Assembly (NCBI RefSeq): GCF_021545335.1
Contig: NZ_CP089312.1
Location: 4,960,001 to 5,024,000 of the forward strand
Source of the DNA: Streptomyces sp. GQFP
GTDB taxonomy: Bacteria > Actinomycetota > Actinomycetes > Streptomycetales > Streptomycetaceae
Length of the DNA: 64,000 nt
Direction: 5' to 3'
Shown: positions 7,037-15,182 of the stretch, one piece after another
Layout of the letters: every line of letters starts with the position of its first letter
Numbering within the stretch: position 1 is the first letter of the stretch
Position numbers and translations under genes: made by a program
The notes under the pieces: model-generated
Told to the model about the DNA's origin: nothing
Seen by the model: only the letters and a program-made list of their open reading frames with translations
Database searches by the model: none

Positions 7037-8248
7037 TTACGCGATCAGAGGTACGCCGATCAGCTCGCTGATGTTCCGCACGCGTGCCGTGGACACCTTG
7101 GCGAGACGCTTGCCGATGACGCCGGGCAATGCCTGGTGCTTGACCCATTCCGGGGCGTCGAGACCGACCTCGATCAGGGTGTCCCCGGCCTGGTCGTGCA
7201 GGCCGGTCGCGCACTGGGCGAGGGCTACGTCGAGTTTGTAGCGGTTGCGGGCCACCTTCGACATGCCCTTGGGCAGTTTCCGCATGTCGGGCTGATTGGC
7301 GAGCTTGAGCGCACGCCCGTAGTTCTTCAGCGCGACGTGGATGCCAACAGCCTCTGTCTTCGCCGCTGTTGGGCCGAAGCTGGTCCCGTAGAGCTTCTCC
7401 TCCCGGCCGAGCCTCGCCGCTGCGGCGTGCGCCTGCGAGATGAAGTCGTCCGCCGCGCGCTCGTCCTCGCTTCGCGATGCCGCGACGGCCGCGGAGATCA
7501 TCAGGCGGCCGTACGCGACCAGTTCGGGGCGAGACGCACTGCTGAACGGCGGTTCGATCGCCATGGCCGCACGCTCGGCCACGGCCACGGCCCGGGGTGT
7601 CTTGGCACCACGCAGGTAGATCCAGGACAGCGTGGATTCGAGCAGCGCCGACATCACCGGATCGTCGGCCTCCTTGGCGAGGAGTTTCGCGGACGTGAGC
7701 GCGCTCAACGCGAGGTCACGCTGCCCGAAGCCGGTCGCGCACGATGCCGCGACCCGGTAGGTGCTCGCCAGGACCAGCGCCAGCCGCTCACGCTCGACCC
7801 CTGTGGCACTGCCGTAGCGGACCTGTCCTTCCATGAGGACCTTCGAGGCGAGGCTGCTCACCTTCGCCGTGTCGCTGGCCCAATACGCGGCCCACGCGAG
7901 GTCGCGGACCTCGGTCAGCTCGTCGAGCGTGCTCGGATCGTCGATGCCGTCCCACTCGCCGAGCGCGCTCTCGTGCACGGCGTCGGACAGGTGGCGCAGT
8001 GCGGCACGGTCGTCCCGGTTCATGCCACGGCGCGGAGCCTGCTGGCCGAGGATCACCGCGACGTCCGTCTTGAGCGCGCCGGCCAGCTTGAGCAGTGAAC
8101 CCACGGACAACTCGCCACGGTCCTGCTCGGCCTTCTGCACCAGGGCGAGCGAGACGTCCGCAGCTTCTGCGAGCCCTTGCTGAGTCAGATCGGAACCTCG
8201 CAAGTGCTTGATGCGCTTACCGTTCGTAAGGTCGGCCCAGTTGCTCAC
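7037..8248 (-). CDS. XRE-family regulator with TPR-like helical domain
   Basis: A 403-residue regulator. The N-terminal HTH spans about residues 10-70 (GSDLTQQGLAEAADVSLALVQKAE with GELSVGSLLKLAGAL). The rest, about 95-400, is all-helical with alanine-rich pairs resembling degenerate tetratricopeptide repeats, as in Streptomyces XRE-TPR regulators. A longer ATG-started frame exists, but the GTG at 8248 with GAGG 5 bases away puts the HTH at the usual distance from the N-terminus. The downstream resolvase-like and DUF7848-type genes (95-base gap) are on the same strand and probably belong to the same cassette. What it senses is unknown. Confidence 0.8.
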   Translation of the reverse strand: MSNWADLTNGKRIKHLRGSDLTQQGLAEAADVSLALVQKAEQDRGELSVGSLLKLAGALKTDVAVILGQQAPRRGMNRDDRAALRHLSDAVHESALGEWDGIDDPSTLDELTEVRDLAWAAYWASDTAKVSSLASKVLMEGQVRYGSATGVERERLALVLASTYRVAASCATGFGQRDLALSALTSAKLLAKEADDPVMSALLESTLSWIYLRGAKTPRAVAVAERAAMAIEPPFSSASRPELVAYGRLMISAAVAASRSEDERAADDFISQAHAAAARLGREEKLYGTSFGPTAAKTEAVGIHVALKNYGRALKLANQPDMRKLPKGMSKVARNRYKLDVALAQCATGLHDQAGDTLIEVGLDAPEWVKHQALPGVIGKRLAKVSTARVRNISELIGVPLIA

Positions 8249-8488
8249 GATCACCTCGGTGGGTAGCTCAGGCTCAGTGGCTTCGCTTCGATGGTAGGGC
8301 CTGGCGCCGAAGAGCCCGGGGTGAACGAAACAGCCGGAAAAGAAGGACAGTTCGGCCACACCCGCACCACCCGCACCATCTGTTTTCATGGCCCACCTTT
8401 TGCGCAGGCCTTACGGAGAGCAAAGGTTCTGGCGGCCCCGCCCACCCGTACTCCTCCTCGACGACCCCCCGTCGCAACAGGAGGCAAC

Positions 8489-9211
8489 GTGCGCTTCAAC
8501 CGGAGCTTGACCGGCACCCTCGTCGTGGGTGGCGCGTTGGCGCTGACGCTGGCCGCGCTTGCCTATCCTGCGATGCTCGGCGTCCAGAACGTGTCCAGCT
8601 CGCCCTCGCGGATCGTCGCCGAGACCTCCACGGGGCCCTTGACGGAGGCCGACCGGGACTTCGTCGTGAAGGTGCGGGCGGCGGGGCTCTGGGAGTACCC
8701 GGTCGGGCAGATGGCCATCGCGAAGGGCACCTCGCCGGCCGTCGTCACCGCCGGACAGCATCTCGTCGCCGGGCACGCCGCCCTCGACGCGACCGTACGG
8801 CGGATCGCCCCGCAGCTCGGGGTCACCATCCCCAACCTGCCGAGTCCGCAGCAGCAGGGGTTCATCAACACCCTGAACGCGGACAGCAGAGGGAAGCAGT
8901 TCGACAGCGACTTCGCCAACATCCTGCGCGTCACCCACGGGACGATCTTCAACACCGTCGCCAAGATCCGGTCGACCACCAAGAACACGCTGGTACGCGC
9001 CCTCGCCGATCAGGCCAACACCACCGTCCTGGACCACATCACGGTCATGGAGAAGACCGGGCTCGTCGATTTCGACCAGGTGCTCTTCCAGGAGACCACC
9101 CCACCGAAACTGCCCGCCTCCGATGTGACCCCGCCCGTCCCGGTGCCGGGCTCCCCGACGGTCGTCCTCACCCCGCCGCCGAACGCTTCTCCGAGTCCGA
9201 CAGCGGGGTGA
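8489..9211 (+). CDS. DUF4142 secreted/anchored protein
   Basis: A 240-residue exported protein. The GTG at 8489 has a perfect AGGAGG site. Residues 9-28 are a hydrophobic signal or anchor (LVVGGALALTLAALAYPAML). The DUF4142 four-helix bundle follows, about residues 50-190, recognisable from LTEADRDFVVKVRAAGLWEYPVG, the VTAGQHLVAGHAALD helix and LDHITVMEKTGLVD. A Pro/Thr/Ser tail (VPVPGSPTVVLTPPP) ends the protein and may span cell wall. The family is ferritin-like in shape but of unsettled role. It converges on the alpha-glucosidase gene with a 13-base gap. Confidence 0.85.
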   Translation: MRFNRSLTGTLVVGGALALTLAALAYPAMLGVQNVSSSPSRIVAETSTGPLTEADRDFVVKVRAAGLWEYPVGQMAIAKGTSPAVVTAGQHLVAGHAALDATVRRIAPQLGVTIPNLPSPQQQGFINTLNADSRGKQFDSDFANILRVTHGTIFNTVAKIRSTTKNTLVRALADQANTTVLDHITVMEKTGLVDFDQVLFQETTPPKLPASDVTPPVPVPGSPTVVLTPPPNASPSPTAG

Positions 9212-9224
9212 GGAATCCCTGGTC

Positions 9225-10907
9225 CTAGTTGAGCCAGACCGTCGTGTCCGGGCCGAGGCTTCCGTCGTCCTCCAGCGGTGCGCTGCTCAGCAGCACCTCG
9301 CCCGGCGGAAGCGGTACCGGCGCGTCCGACAGGTTCGTCACGCAGCGCCAGCCCGCCGTGCCGTCCGTGCGGGTGAAGTCCAGGACGCCCGGCGCCGGTT
9401 CCGGCGTCCAGGTCAGGTCCTCGCCCGACAGCAGGCGGCGGCGCAGCGCCAGGGCCGTGCGGTACAGCTCCAGGGTCGAGCCCTCGATGCCGTCCTGTGC
9501 CTGGACGGCGTACGACGCGAAGTGCGGCGGCTGCGGCAGCCAGGCCGCGCCCGCGCCGAAGCCGTACGACGGGCCGGTGGTCGTCCAGGGCAGCGGCACC
9601 CGGCAGCCGTCGCGGCCCTTGCTCGTGTGGGCCGTCTGTTCCCAGATCGGGTCCTGGAGGGCCTCGGGCGGCAGGTCGGCGACCTCGGGGAGGCCCAGTT
9701 CCTCGCCCTGGTAGACGTACGACGAACCCGGCAGAGCCAGCATCAGGAGGGTGGCCGCACGGGCGCGGCGCAGGCCCGCCCGCTCTTCGACCGGTGGGGT
9801 GGTGCCGTTGGAGAGGAGCCAGGTGTTGGGGTCGGTGCCCGGGGGGAGGGACAGGCGGGAGGCGTGGCGTACGACGTCGTGGTTGGAGAGGACCCAGGTG
9901 GCCGAGGCGCCCGCCGAGCGGGCCGTCGCGAGGGAGTCCGTGATCACCTGCTTCAGCTCGGCCGCATCCCAACTTGCCTGTAGGTACTCGAAGTTGAAGG
10001 CCTGGCCGAGTTCGTCCGGGCGGGCGTACAGGGCGCGGCGGGCGCCCGGGACCCAGGCCTCGGCGACCGCCATGCGGGGTGGCGTGTAGGCGTCGAGGAT
10101 CTTGCGCCAGTCGCGGTAGATCTCGTGGACCTCGTCGCGGTCGAAGAAGGGGTGGGTGCCGGGCGGGAGGGTGGCGAGGGCCGCCTCGGCGCTCAGTTCG
10201 GGGGCGCCGAGGTCGCGCAGGGGAGGAGTCAGGTCCTTCGTCAGCGCGTGGGCCACGTCGATGCGGAAGCCGTCGACGCCCCGGTCGGACCAGAAGCGGA
10301 GCGTGGTGCGGAAGTCGGCGCGGATTTCTTCGTTGGCCCAGTTCAGGTCGGGCTGTTCCGGGGTGAAGAGGTGGAGGTACCACTGGCCGTCGGGGGCCTG
10401 GTCCGGCTCCACCCTCTTCCACGCGCTGCCGCCGAACACCGACTGCCAGTCCGTGGGCGGGAGTTCGCCGTGCTCGCCCTTGCCGTCGCGGAAGACGTAG
10501 CGGTCGCGGGCCGGGGAGCCGGGCGCCGAGCGCAGGGCCTCCTCGAACCACACGTGCCGGCGCGAGGTGTGGTTGGGGACGATGTCGACCATGACCTTGA
10601 GGGCGAGCCGGTGCGCCTCGGCGACCATGGCGTCGAAGTCGTCGAGGGTGCCCAGGCGGGCGTCGACGTCGCGGTAGTCGGCGACGTCGTAGCCGCCGTC
10701 GGCGAGTTCGGAGGGGTAGAAGGGGCTGAGCCAGAGGGCGTCCACGCCGAGGGCGGCCAGGTGGGTGAGGCGCTGGGTGATGCCCTTCAGGTCACCCAGT
10801 CCGTCGCCGTCTGCGTCGGCGAAGCTACGCGGATACACCTGGTAGATGACGGCCTGGCGCCACCAGTCGGGGTCCTGGGAGGAAAGGTCCGGAGTCGGTT
10901 CGGGCAC
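9225..10907 (-). CDS. Alpha-glucosidase, GH13 family
   Basis: A 560-residue cytoplasmic enzyme that should release glucose from maltose or short malto- or isomalto-oligosaccharides. The (beta/alpha)8 GH13 signatures are all present: DIVPNHTS (108-115), GFRIDVAH with nucleophile D217, acid/base E283 in VAEAW, and SNHD with D344. The length and the start IYQVYPRSFAD fit the oligo-1,6-glucosidase/alpha-glucosidase subgroup, close to streptomycete AglA. The GTG at 10907 follows AAGGAG. No maltose transporter or LacI regulator is adjacent in the window, so it stands alone. Exact bond specificity cannot be read from the sequence. Confidence 0.92.
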   Translation of the reverse strand: MPEPTPDLSSQDPDWWRQAVIYQVYPRSFADADGDGLGDLKGITQRLTHLAALGVDALWLSPFYPSELADGGYDVADYRDVDARLGTLDDFDAMVAEAHRLALKVMVDIVPNHTSRRHVWFEEALRSAPGSPARDRYVFRDGKGEHGELPPTDWQSVFGGSAWKRVEPDQAPDGQWYLHLFTPEQPDLNWANEEIRADFRTTLRFWSDRGVDGFRIDVAHALTKDLTPPLRDLGAPELSAEAALATLPPGTHPFFDRDEVHEIYRDWRKILDAYTPPRMAVAEAWVPGARRALYARPDELGQAFNFEYLQASWDAAELKQVITDSLATARSAGASATWVLSNHDVVRHASRLSLPPGTDPNTWLLSNGTTPPVEERAGLRRARAATLLMLALPGSSYVYQGEELGLPEVADLPPEALQDPIWEQTAHTSKGRDGCRVPLPWTTTGPSYGFGAGAAWLPQPPHFASYAVQAQDGIEGSTLELYRTALALRRRLLSGEDLTWTPEPAPGVLDFTRTDGTAGWRCVTNLSDAPVPLPPGEVLLSSAPLEDDGSLGPDTTVWLN

Positions 10908-11261
10908 TCGTTGTCTCCTTGCTGCGACCGGTGGTGCACGGGCGGACTACGACAAGCCCAACTCTGTCCAATTCGCCGGGAAGGTGAACGCACGCGCCCC
11001 CGGAACACACCCTTCCTTGTGTGGCGGATTTGTGATGACCCGGGAACGCCCTTTGCAGTTCCCTGAGTTGACACTCCGGTCCGCAAGATCGACGATGTGC
11101 GAACGCTGTGGCGCATTTGACCAATGGGCCCGGCGTTCCTTCGACCACATTCCCCCGGTACGGCCCGGCCGCATCGTGCTGCCCTCTCGCCGTGCCCGGG
11201 TTCTCGCCCACGCGAAGAATGGGATCCGCACGTCCATAGCGAGACGTCTCACCGCGCTGCG
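10908..11261. other. Upstream region of the alpha-glucosidase gene
   Basis: This roughly 350-base region holds the presumed promoter of the alpha-glucosidase gene. The open frame of the broken nucleoside hydrolase continues through it to 10947, but the translation loses all family resemblance, so I treat it as non-coding. A GTGTCAACTCAGGGAACTGC stretch on the minus strand near 11053-11072 is unusually AT-rich for the region and may be regulatory. Confidence 0.4.
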
Positions 11262-11684
11262 CCTGGGTATGAGGGTGACCGGGCAGGGCGAGCCGAGTAT
11301 CTCGCGGCGCGGCAGGGTCACCGCGTCCACGTCGACGGCGGTACGGCTGGTGGGCGCGGGCAGCCCGAGGTCGCCCATGCCGTCCCGCCCGTGCACATGC
11401 GAGGCGGGCCGCGCGGGCTCGATCAGCGGGCGTTCGGCGCCGCGCGCGACGGGCAGATCGGGGGCGCCGGCCCGGTCGAGGACGGTGAGGGTGTTCCGTA
11501 CGACCTGGTCGACGTCCGTGTTCCCGGCGACGCAGGTGACCGCGCGGAGGTCGAGCCCCGGGTGGCGTACGGCGAACAGCAGGGCCAGGGCGTCGTCGAC
11601 GCCGGTGTCGCAGTCGATGATGACCGGGATGGGGTCGGCTGAACCTGCCTGCTGGGCCAGGGGGTTGGGCTGGGCGGTCGTCAC
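11262..11684 (-). pseudogene. Truncated inosine-uridine nucleoside hydrolase
   Basis: The GTG at 11684, with AAAGGAG 7 bases upstream, begins a normal nucleoside N-ribohydrolase: IPVIIDCDTGVDDALALLFA holds the calcium-binding DxDxxxDD signature, followed by RAVTCVAGNTDVDQVVRNTL and DGMGDLGLP. Homology runs to PRREILGSPCPVTLIP, then stops abruptly where APLTNIA should follow. Family members have about 300-330 residues; only about 140 remain and part of the middle appears shortened too. The 3' half was probably deleted when the alpha-glucosidase segment was joined here. The ribosome site is intact, so a fragment may still be made. Confidence 0.75.
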
Positions 11685-11833
11685 AGTGAGGGCTCCTTTC
11701 CCGGCTGCACAGGCTGCCACGTGTCCCCTGGGGTGACTCACCCGTACGGCCCGGCCCGCTGGTGGGAGGGCGCGGGAGATGGTGCCGTCGGAGGAGGAAT
11801 CCGACGTACCGGCACTTCTGGAGGAACCCCTTG

Positions 11834-12841
11834 ATGACCCGTCGGCCCTCTCCCCGTGCGGTACGTCTGCTCGCCTCGGCCCTCGGGATGGGCACCCTGC
11901 TGACGATGGCCGCGTGCATGCACGACGGGGACGGCGGCGCCGGGGACACCACGGAACGCCGGCAGGCCCGGCCCGCCGCCGCGTCCCCGAAGGCTCCGTC
12001 CCCGATCGCGAAGGCGGCGACCGCTCCCTCGGCCCTCACCGACGTCCAGGCGCAGAGCGCGCTCCTCACCGACGCCGACCTCGGGGCGCCGTGGACCCGT
12101 ACGGAGGGCGCGGCGCTCTGGCGGGACGCGCTGCTCAAGGCGACGACGGACAACGCCGACTGCCGCCGCCTCCTCGACGCCGTGTACACGGAGGAGCTGC
12201 TGGGCGAACCGACCGGCGCCCGGGCCGTCGCCGGCTTCGACGACTACGACGAGGGCGCCCAGCTCCGCTACCAGGTCACCGCCGCCCACCGCGCCGACGT
12301 CGACAAGGGGCTCGCCTGGCTGAAGACGATGCCGCAGAAGTGCGCGCGGTTCACGGCGACGAGCCCGCGCGGCGCCAAGCAGGAGGTACGGGTCACGGAG
12401 GTCGGGCTGCCGGAGACCGGGGAGGCCAGGCAGGGCCTGCGGCTGTCGACGCGGGGCGAGCTGGACGGCGCCCCGGCCACGCTCACCCTGGACCTGGCCG
12501 CCGTACGGGTCGGTGACGACGCGATCCTCGTCACCAACGGCGGTCTGGCAGAGCCGCGCACGGAGTACACGGTCCACGCGCTCCAGGTGGGCGCCGAGCG
12601 CCTGAAGCAGACCAGGAACAAGACGTCGGCCCCGCCGCACACCCCGGTGCAGGGCCAGAGCCCGACACCGGGCCAGAGCTCGAGCCCGACACAGGCGCCG
12701 GTCCGGCCGCAGGAGCAGGAACAGGAACAGCAGTCGGACCAGGAGGAGCAGCCGGACTGGGAGCAGGCTCAGGACCAGGACCAGGACCAGGACCAGGACC
12801 AGGATGACCCGGAGCAGGACCCGGAGCAGGACGTTTCCTGA
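11834..12841 (+). CDS. Putative lipoprotein with Gln/Asp-rich tail
   Basis: A 335-residue exported protein. The signal peptide ends in LLTMAAC (Cys at about 28), a plausible lipobox. A Pro/Ala/Ser linker leads to a folded part (about 68-255) with LTDADLGAPWTRTEG and NADCRRLLD, loosely like the PknH-type extracellular sensor domains of actinobacteria; paired cysteines occur at CRRLL and KCARF. The last 80 residues are low-complexity: QEQEQEQQ then QDQDQDQ repeats built from CAGGAC hexamers. The ATG at 11834 with GGAGGA upstream is preferred over an upstream in-frame start. It converges on the methyltransferase gene. Function unknown. Confidence 0.75.
   Translation: MTRRPSPRAVRLLASALGMGTLLTMAACMHDGDGGAGDTTERRQARPAAASPKAPSPIAKAATAPSALTDVQAQSALLTDADLGAPWTRTEGAALWRDALLKATTDNADCRRLLDAVYTEELLGEPTGARAVAGFDDYDEGAQLRYQVTAAHRADVDKGLAWLKTMPQKCARFTATSPRGAKQEVRVTEVGLPETGEARQGLRLSTRGELDGAPATLTLDLAAVRVGDDAILVTNGGLAEPRTEYTVHALQVGAERLKQTRNKTSAPPHTPVQGQSPTPGQSSSPTQAPVRPQEQEQEQQSDQEEQPDWEQAQDQDQDQDQDQDDPEQDPEQDVS
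12769..12805 (+). repeat. CAGGAC hexamer tandem repeat in lipoprotein gene
   Basis: About six tandem CAGGAC units code for the QDQDQDQDQD tract at the lipoprotein C-terminus. Such a pure hexamer array is expected to vary in copy number between strains by slippage without changing frame. Confidence 0.8.
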
Positions 12842-12879
12842 CCCGGCGCTCCACGGCCTCCTACGGTCCCTGGCCTTCT

Positions 12880-13734
12880 TCAGGACGACGGGGTGCCCGG
12901 GCGGTGTGCGGCGAACGCGCCTGCGGTGAAGACGCCGGCGCCGCGCGCGGCGTCGAGGGCCTGTTTGCCGGCCCGGATCAGTGTGCCCTCGGGGCCGTCG
13001 TAGCCGAGCCACATGGGCCGCTCCTCCGGTGGGGTGCTGCCCCAGCACAGGACGCCGGGAAAGAGGTCCTCGGCGAGGCCGACCCGGAATCCGGCGCCCT
13101 CCAGCATCGCCCGGTACTCGTGGACGGTGCCCAGGCCGGCGAGACAGGTGGTCTCGTTGACCGGGTCGATGAAGCGCGCGATCTCCTCCGGCGACCGGTG
13201 AGCGCCGTACGGCCGTCGCAGCCAGTCGACGCCGACGAGGGCACCTCCGGGCTTCAGGAGCCGGTAGGCCGACTGGAAGAACCGCTCCTTGCGCGGCAGA
13301 TGGCACACGGACTCGTAGAAGGTGACGGCGTCGAAGCTCATGTCGGGCCACGCGGCGAGCGTGGTGTAGTCCTCGTCTCCGACGGTGAGGAACTGCACCC
13401 GGTCGGCCTGTCCGCGCTCGGCGGCGAGAGCGCGGGCGCGCTGCGAGAGCCATTCGTTGTTGGAGAGCCCGACAAAGGTCGCCCCCGAGAAGGCGGCCAT
13501 GTGGAGGGCGGCCCCGCCCACACCGCTGCCGAAGTCGAGCGCCCGGTCGCCCGGTCGCAGCCCGGCCAGCCGGACCAGCCGTTCCTCCAGTGCCAGAGCG
13601 GCCTGCCGGGACGACAGACCGCGGGCTTCGGCCGCCGGATCGCCGTGGTGCCAGACGTCGTCCATGATCGCCTCGTAGGCGGGTCCGGCGTAGTCGTAGA
13701 AGGCGCGGACCTGCTGTTCGTGTCCCATTCCCAT
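12880..13734 (-). CDS. SAM-dependent methyltransferase, isoprenoid/sterol C-methyltransferase type
   Basis: A 284-residue class I methyltransferase. Motif I is LDFGSGVGG (66-74), followed by a sterol-methyltransferase-like order of motifs: FVGLSNNEWLSQRA, the YESVCHLPRKERFF stretch, and a late FIDPVNETTCLAGLGTVHEYR. This pattern resembles geranyl-diphosphate C-methyltransferase and TleD-type enzymes that methylate an isoprenoid double bond; that is family-level inference. It is the last gene of a prenyltransferase-tryptophanase operon (31-base gap), so its substrate is probably DMAPP/IPP or the prenylated indole. ATG 13734 is preferred; ATG 13728 is possible. An unrelated small-molecule methyltransferase remains an alternative. 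Confidence 0.8.
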   Translation of the reverse strand: MGMGHEQQVRAFYDYAGPAYEAIMDDVWHHGDPAAEARGLSSRQAALALEERLVRLAGLRPGDRALDFGSGVGGAALHMAAFSGATFVGLSNNEWLSQRARALAAERGQADRVQFLTVGDEDYTTLAAWPDMSFDAVTFYESVCHLPRKERFFQSAYRLLKPGGALVGVDWLRRPYGAHRSPEEIARFIDPVNETTCLAGLGTVHEYRAMLEGAGFRVGLAEDLFPGVLCWGSTPPEERPMWLGYDGPEGTLIRAGKQALDAARGAGVFTAGAFAAHRPGTPSS

Positions 13735-13765
13735 GCGCCCGTGTTCCTTTCGTGAGGGATCGGCC

Positions 13766-15160
13766 TTACGGGGTGACCGGGGCGTCCGGGGTGTCCAGGG
13801 TGTCCAGGACGAACCTGGAGCGGTACTGCCGTAGGACGCCGGGCTGTTCGGTGATGCGCAGGCCGGGGATCCGGTGGGCGTCGCGGACCGTGCGGGCGAG
13901 TGCCTGCCCGACGTGGTTCCAGTGGCCGCGGGTGTATGTCCTGCGTGGCAGCGCCAGTCGCACCAGTTCGTACGGCGCGCTGGTGAGCGGGTTGCCGTGC
14001 TCGTCCTCCGTGCCCAGGTAGAGGGAGCCGAGTTCAACGGAGCGGATGCCGCCCTCCAGGTACAGCCGGCAGGCCAGGGCCTGGCCGGGGAACCGGTGCG
14101 GCGGGATGTGCGGCAGCAGGCGCCCCGCGTTGAGGTAGAGCGCGTGCAGACCGGGCGGCTCGACGATGTCGACGCCCGCCGACCGCACCAGGTCCGCCAG
14201 GTACGCGGCGTCCTCCGCCCGCGCGCGCAGGTACTCCGGATCGGTGACCTCGGTCAGGCCCTGGGCGACCATGTCCAGGTCCCGTCCGGCCAGACCGCCG
14301 TATGTGGGGAAGCCCTCCGTGGCGATGAGCAGCAGTTCGCAGCGCCGGGCGAGATCGGTGTCGTGCAGGCCGAGGAAGCCGCCGATGTGGGCGATACCGT
14401 CCTTCTTCGCGCTCATCACGCAGCCGTCAGCGAGCCGGAACGCCTCCTCGGCGACCTGCCGGGGGCTGTGGTCGCGGTACCCGGGCTCCCGCTGGGTGAC
14501 CAGCCACGCGTTCTCCGCGAACCGTGCCGCGTCCAGGATCAGGGGCACACCGTGCTCCCGGCAGAGCGACGAGGTCAGCGTCAGGTTGGCCATGGACACC
14601 GGCTGGCCCCCGCCGCCGTTGTTGGTGAGCGTCATGATCACCGCGGCGACCCGGGAGCCGTCCGGCCCGTCCAGGACGGCCTTCAGCCGGGCGGTGTCGA
14701 TGTTCCCCTTGAACGGCTCCGCGCTGTCCAGGTCCTGTGCCTCGGGACAGGGCAGGTCCCAGGCCTCGCCCCCGCACAGCGCGATGTTTGCCCGCAGGGT
14801 GTCGAAGTGCGTGTTGCTCAGGAAGACCTTGCCAGGGCTGAGGAGTGTCGAGGTGAGGATCCGCTCGGCCGCGCGCCCCTGATGCACCGGCAGGATGTGC
14901 GGACAGCCGGTCAGCTCCCGGACGGTGTCGTGGAAACGGTGGAAGGAGCGCGACCCGGCGTACGACTCGTCGCCCTCCATCGCGGCGGCCAGCTGGGCGG
15001 CGGACAGGGCGCCGGTCCCCGAGTCGGTGAGCAGGTCGACGGTGACCTCGTCGGCCCGCAGGTCGAAGAGGTTGTGGTGGACGCGGGCGAGGGCTGCCTG
15101 CCGCTGTTCGCGGGTGGTGACGGGGATCGGCTCGACGACCTTGATCCGGTACGGCTCCAT
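13766..15160 (-). CDS. tnaA: Tryptophanase / beta-eliminating lyase (PLP enzyme)
   Basis: A 464-residue PLP enzyme that cleaves L-tryptophan, or a prenylated tryptophan, to the indole, pyruvate and ammonia. Family marks include LPVHQGRAAE (90-99), TNNGGGGQPVSM, the PLP-ring aspartate in LILDAARFAEN (D210) and the Schiff-base lysine in MSAKKDG (K253). Length equals E. coli TnaA. Near the C-terminus it has PGVLRQY where TnaA has LRHF and tyrosine phenol-lyase has LRFF, so aromatic specificity cannot be settled from sequence; the neighbouring tryptophan prenyltransferase favours an indole substrate. It lies 22 bases after the DMATS gene, the same pairing found in known streptomycete 6-dimethylallylindole clusters. 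Confidence 0.88.
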   Translation of the reverse strand: MEPYRIKVVEPIPVTTREQRQAALARVHHNLFDLRADEVTVDLLTDSGTGALSAAQLAAAMEGDESYAGSRSFHRFHDTVRELTGCPHILPVHQGRAAERILTSTLLSPGKVFLSNTHFDTLRANIALCGGEAWDLPCPEAQDLDSAEPFKGNIDTARLKAVLDGPDGSRVAAVIMTLTNNGGGGQPVSMANLTLTSSLCREHGVPLILDAARFAENAWLVTQREPGYRDHSPRQVAEEAFRLADGCVMSAKKDGIAHIGGFLGLHDTDLARRCELLLIATEGFPTYGGLAGRDLDMVAQGLTEVTDPEYLRARAEDAAYLADLVRSAGVDIVEPPGLHALYLNAGRLLPHIPPHRFPGQALACRLYLEGGIRSVELGSLYLGTEDEHGNPLTSAPYELVRLALPRRTYTRGHWNHVGQALARTVRDAHRIPGLRITEQPGVLRQYRSRFVLDTLDTPDAPVTP

Positions 15161-15182
15161 GGTTGCCCGGTGTTCCTTCCTG

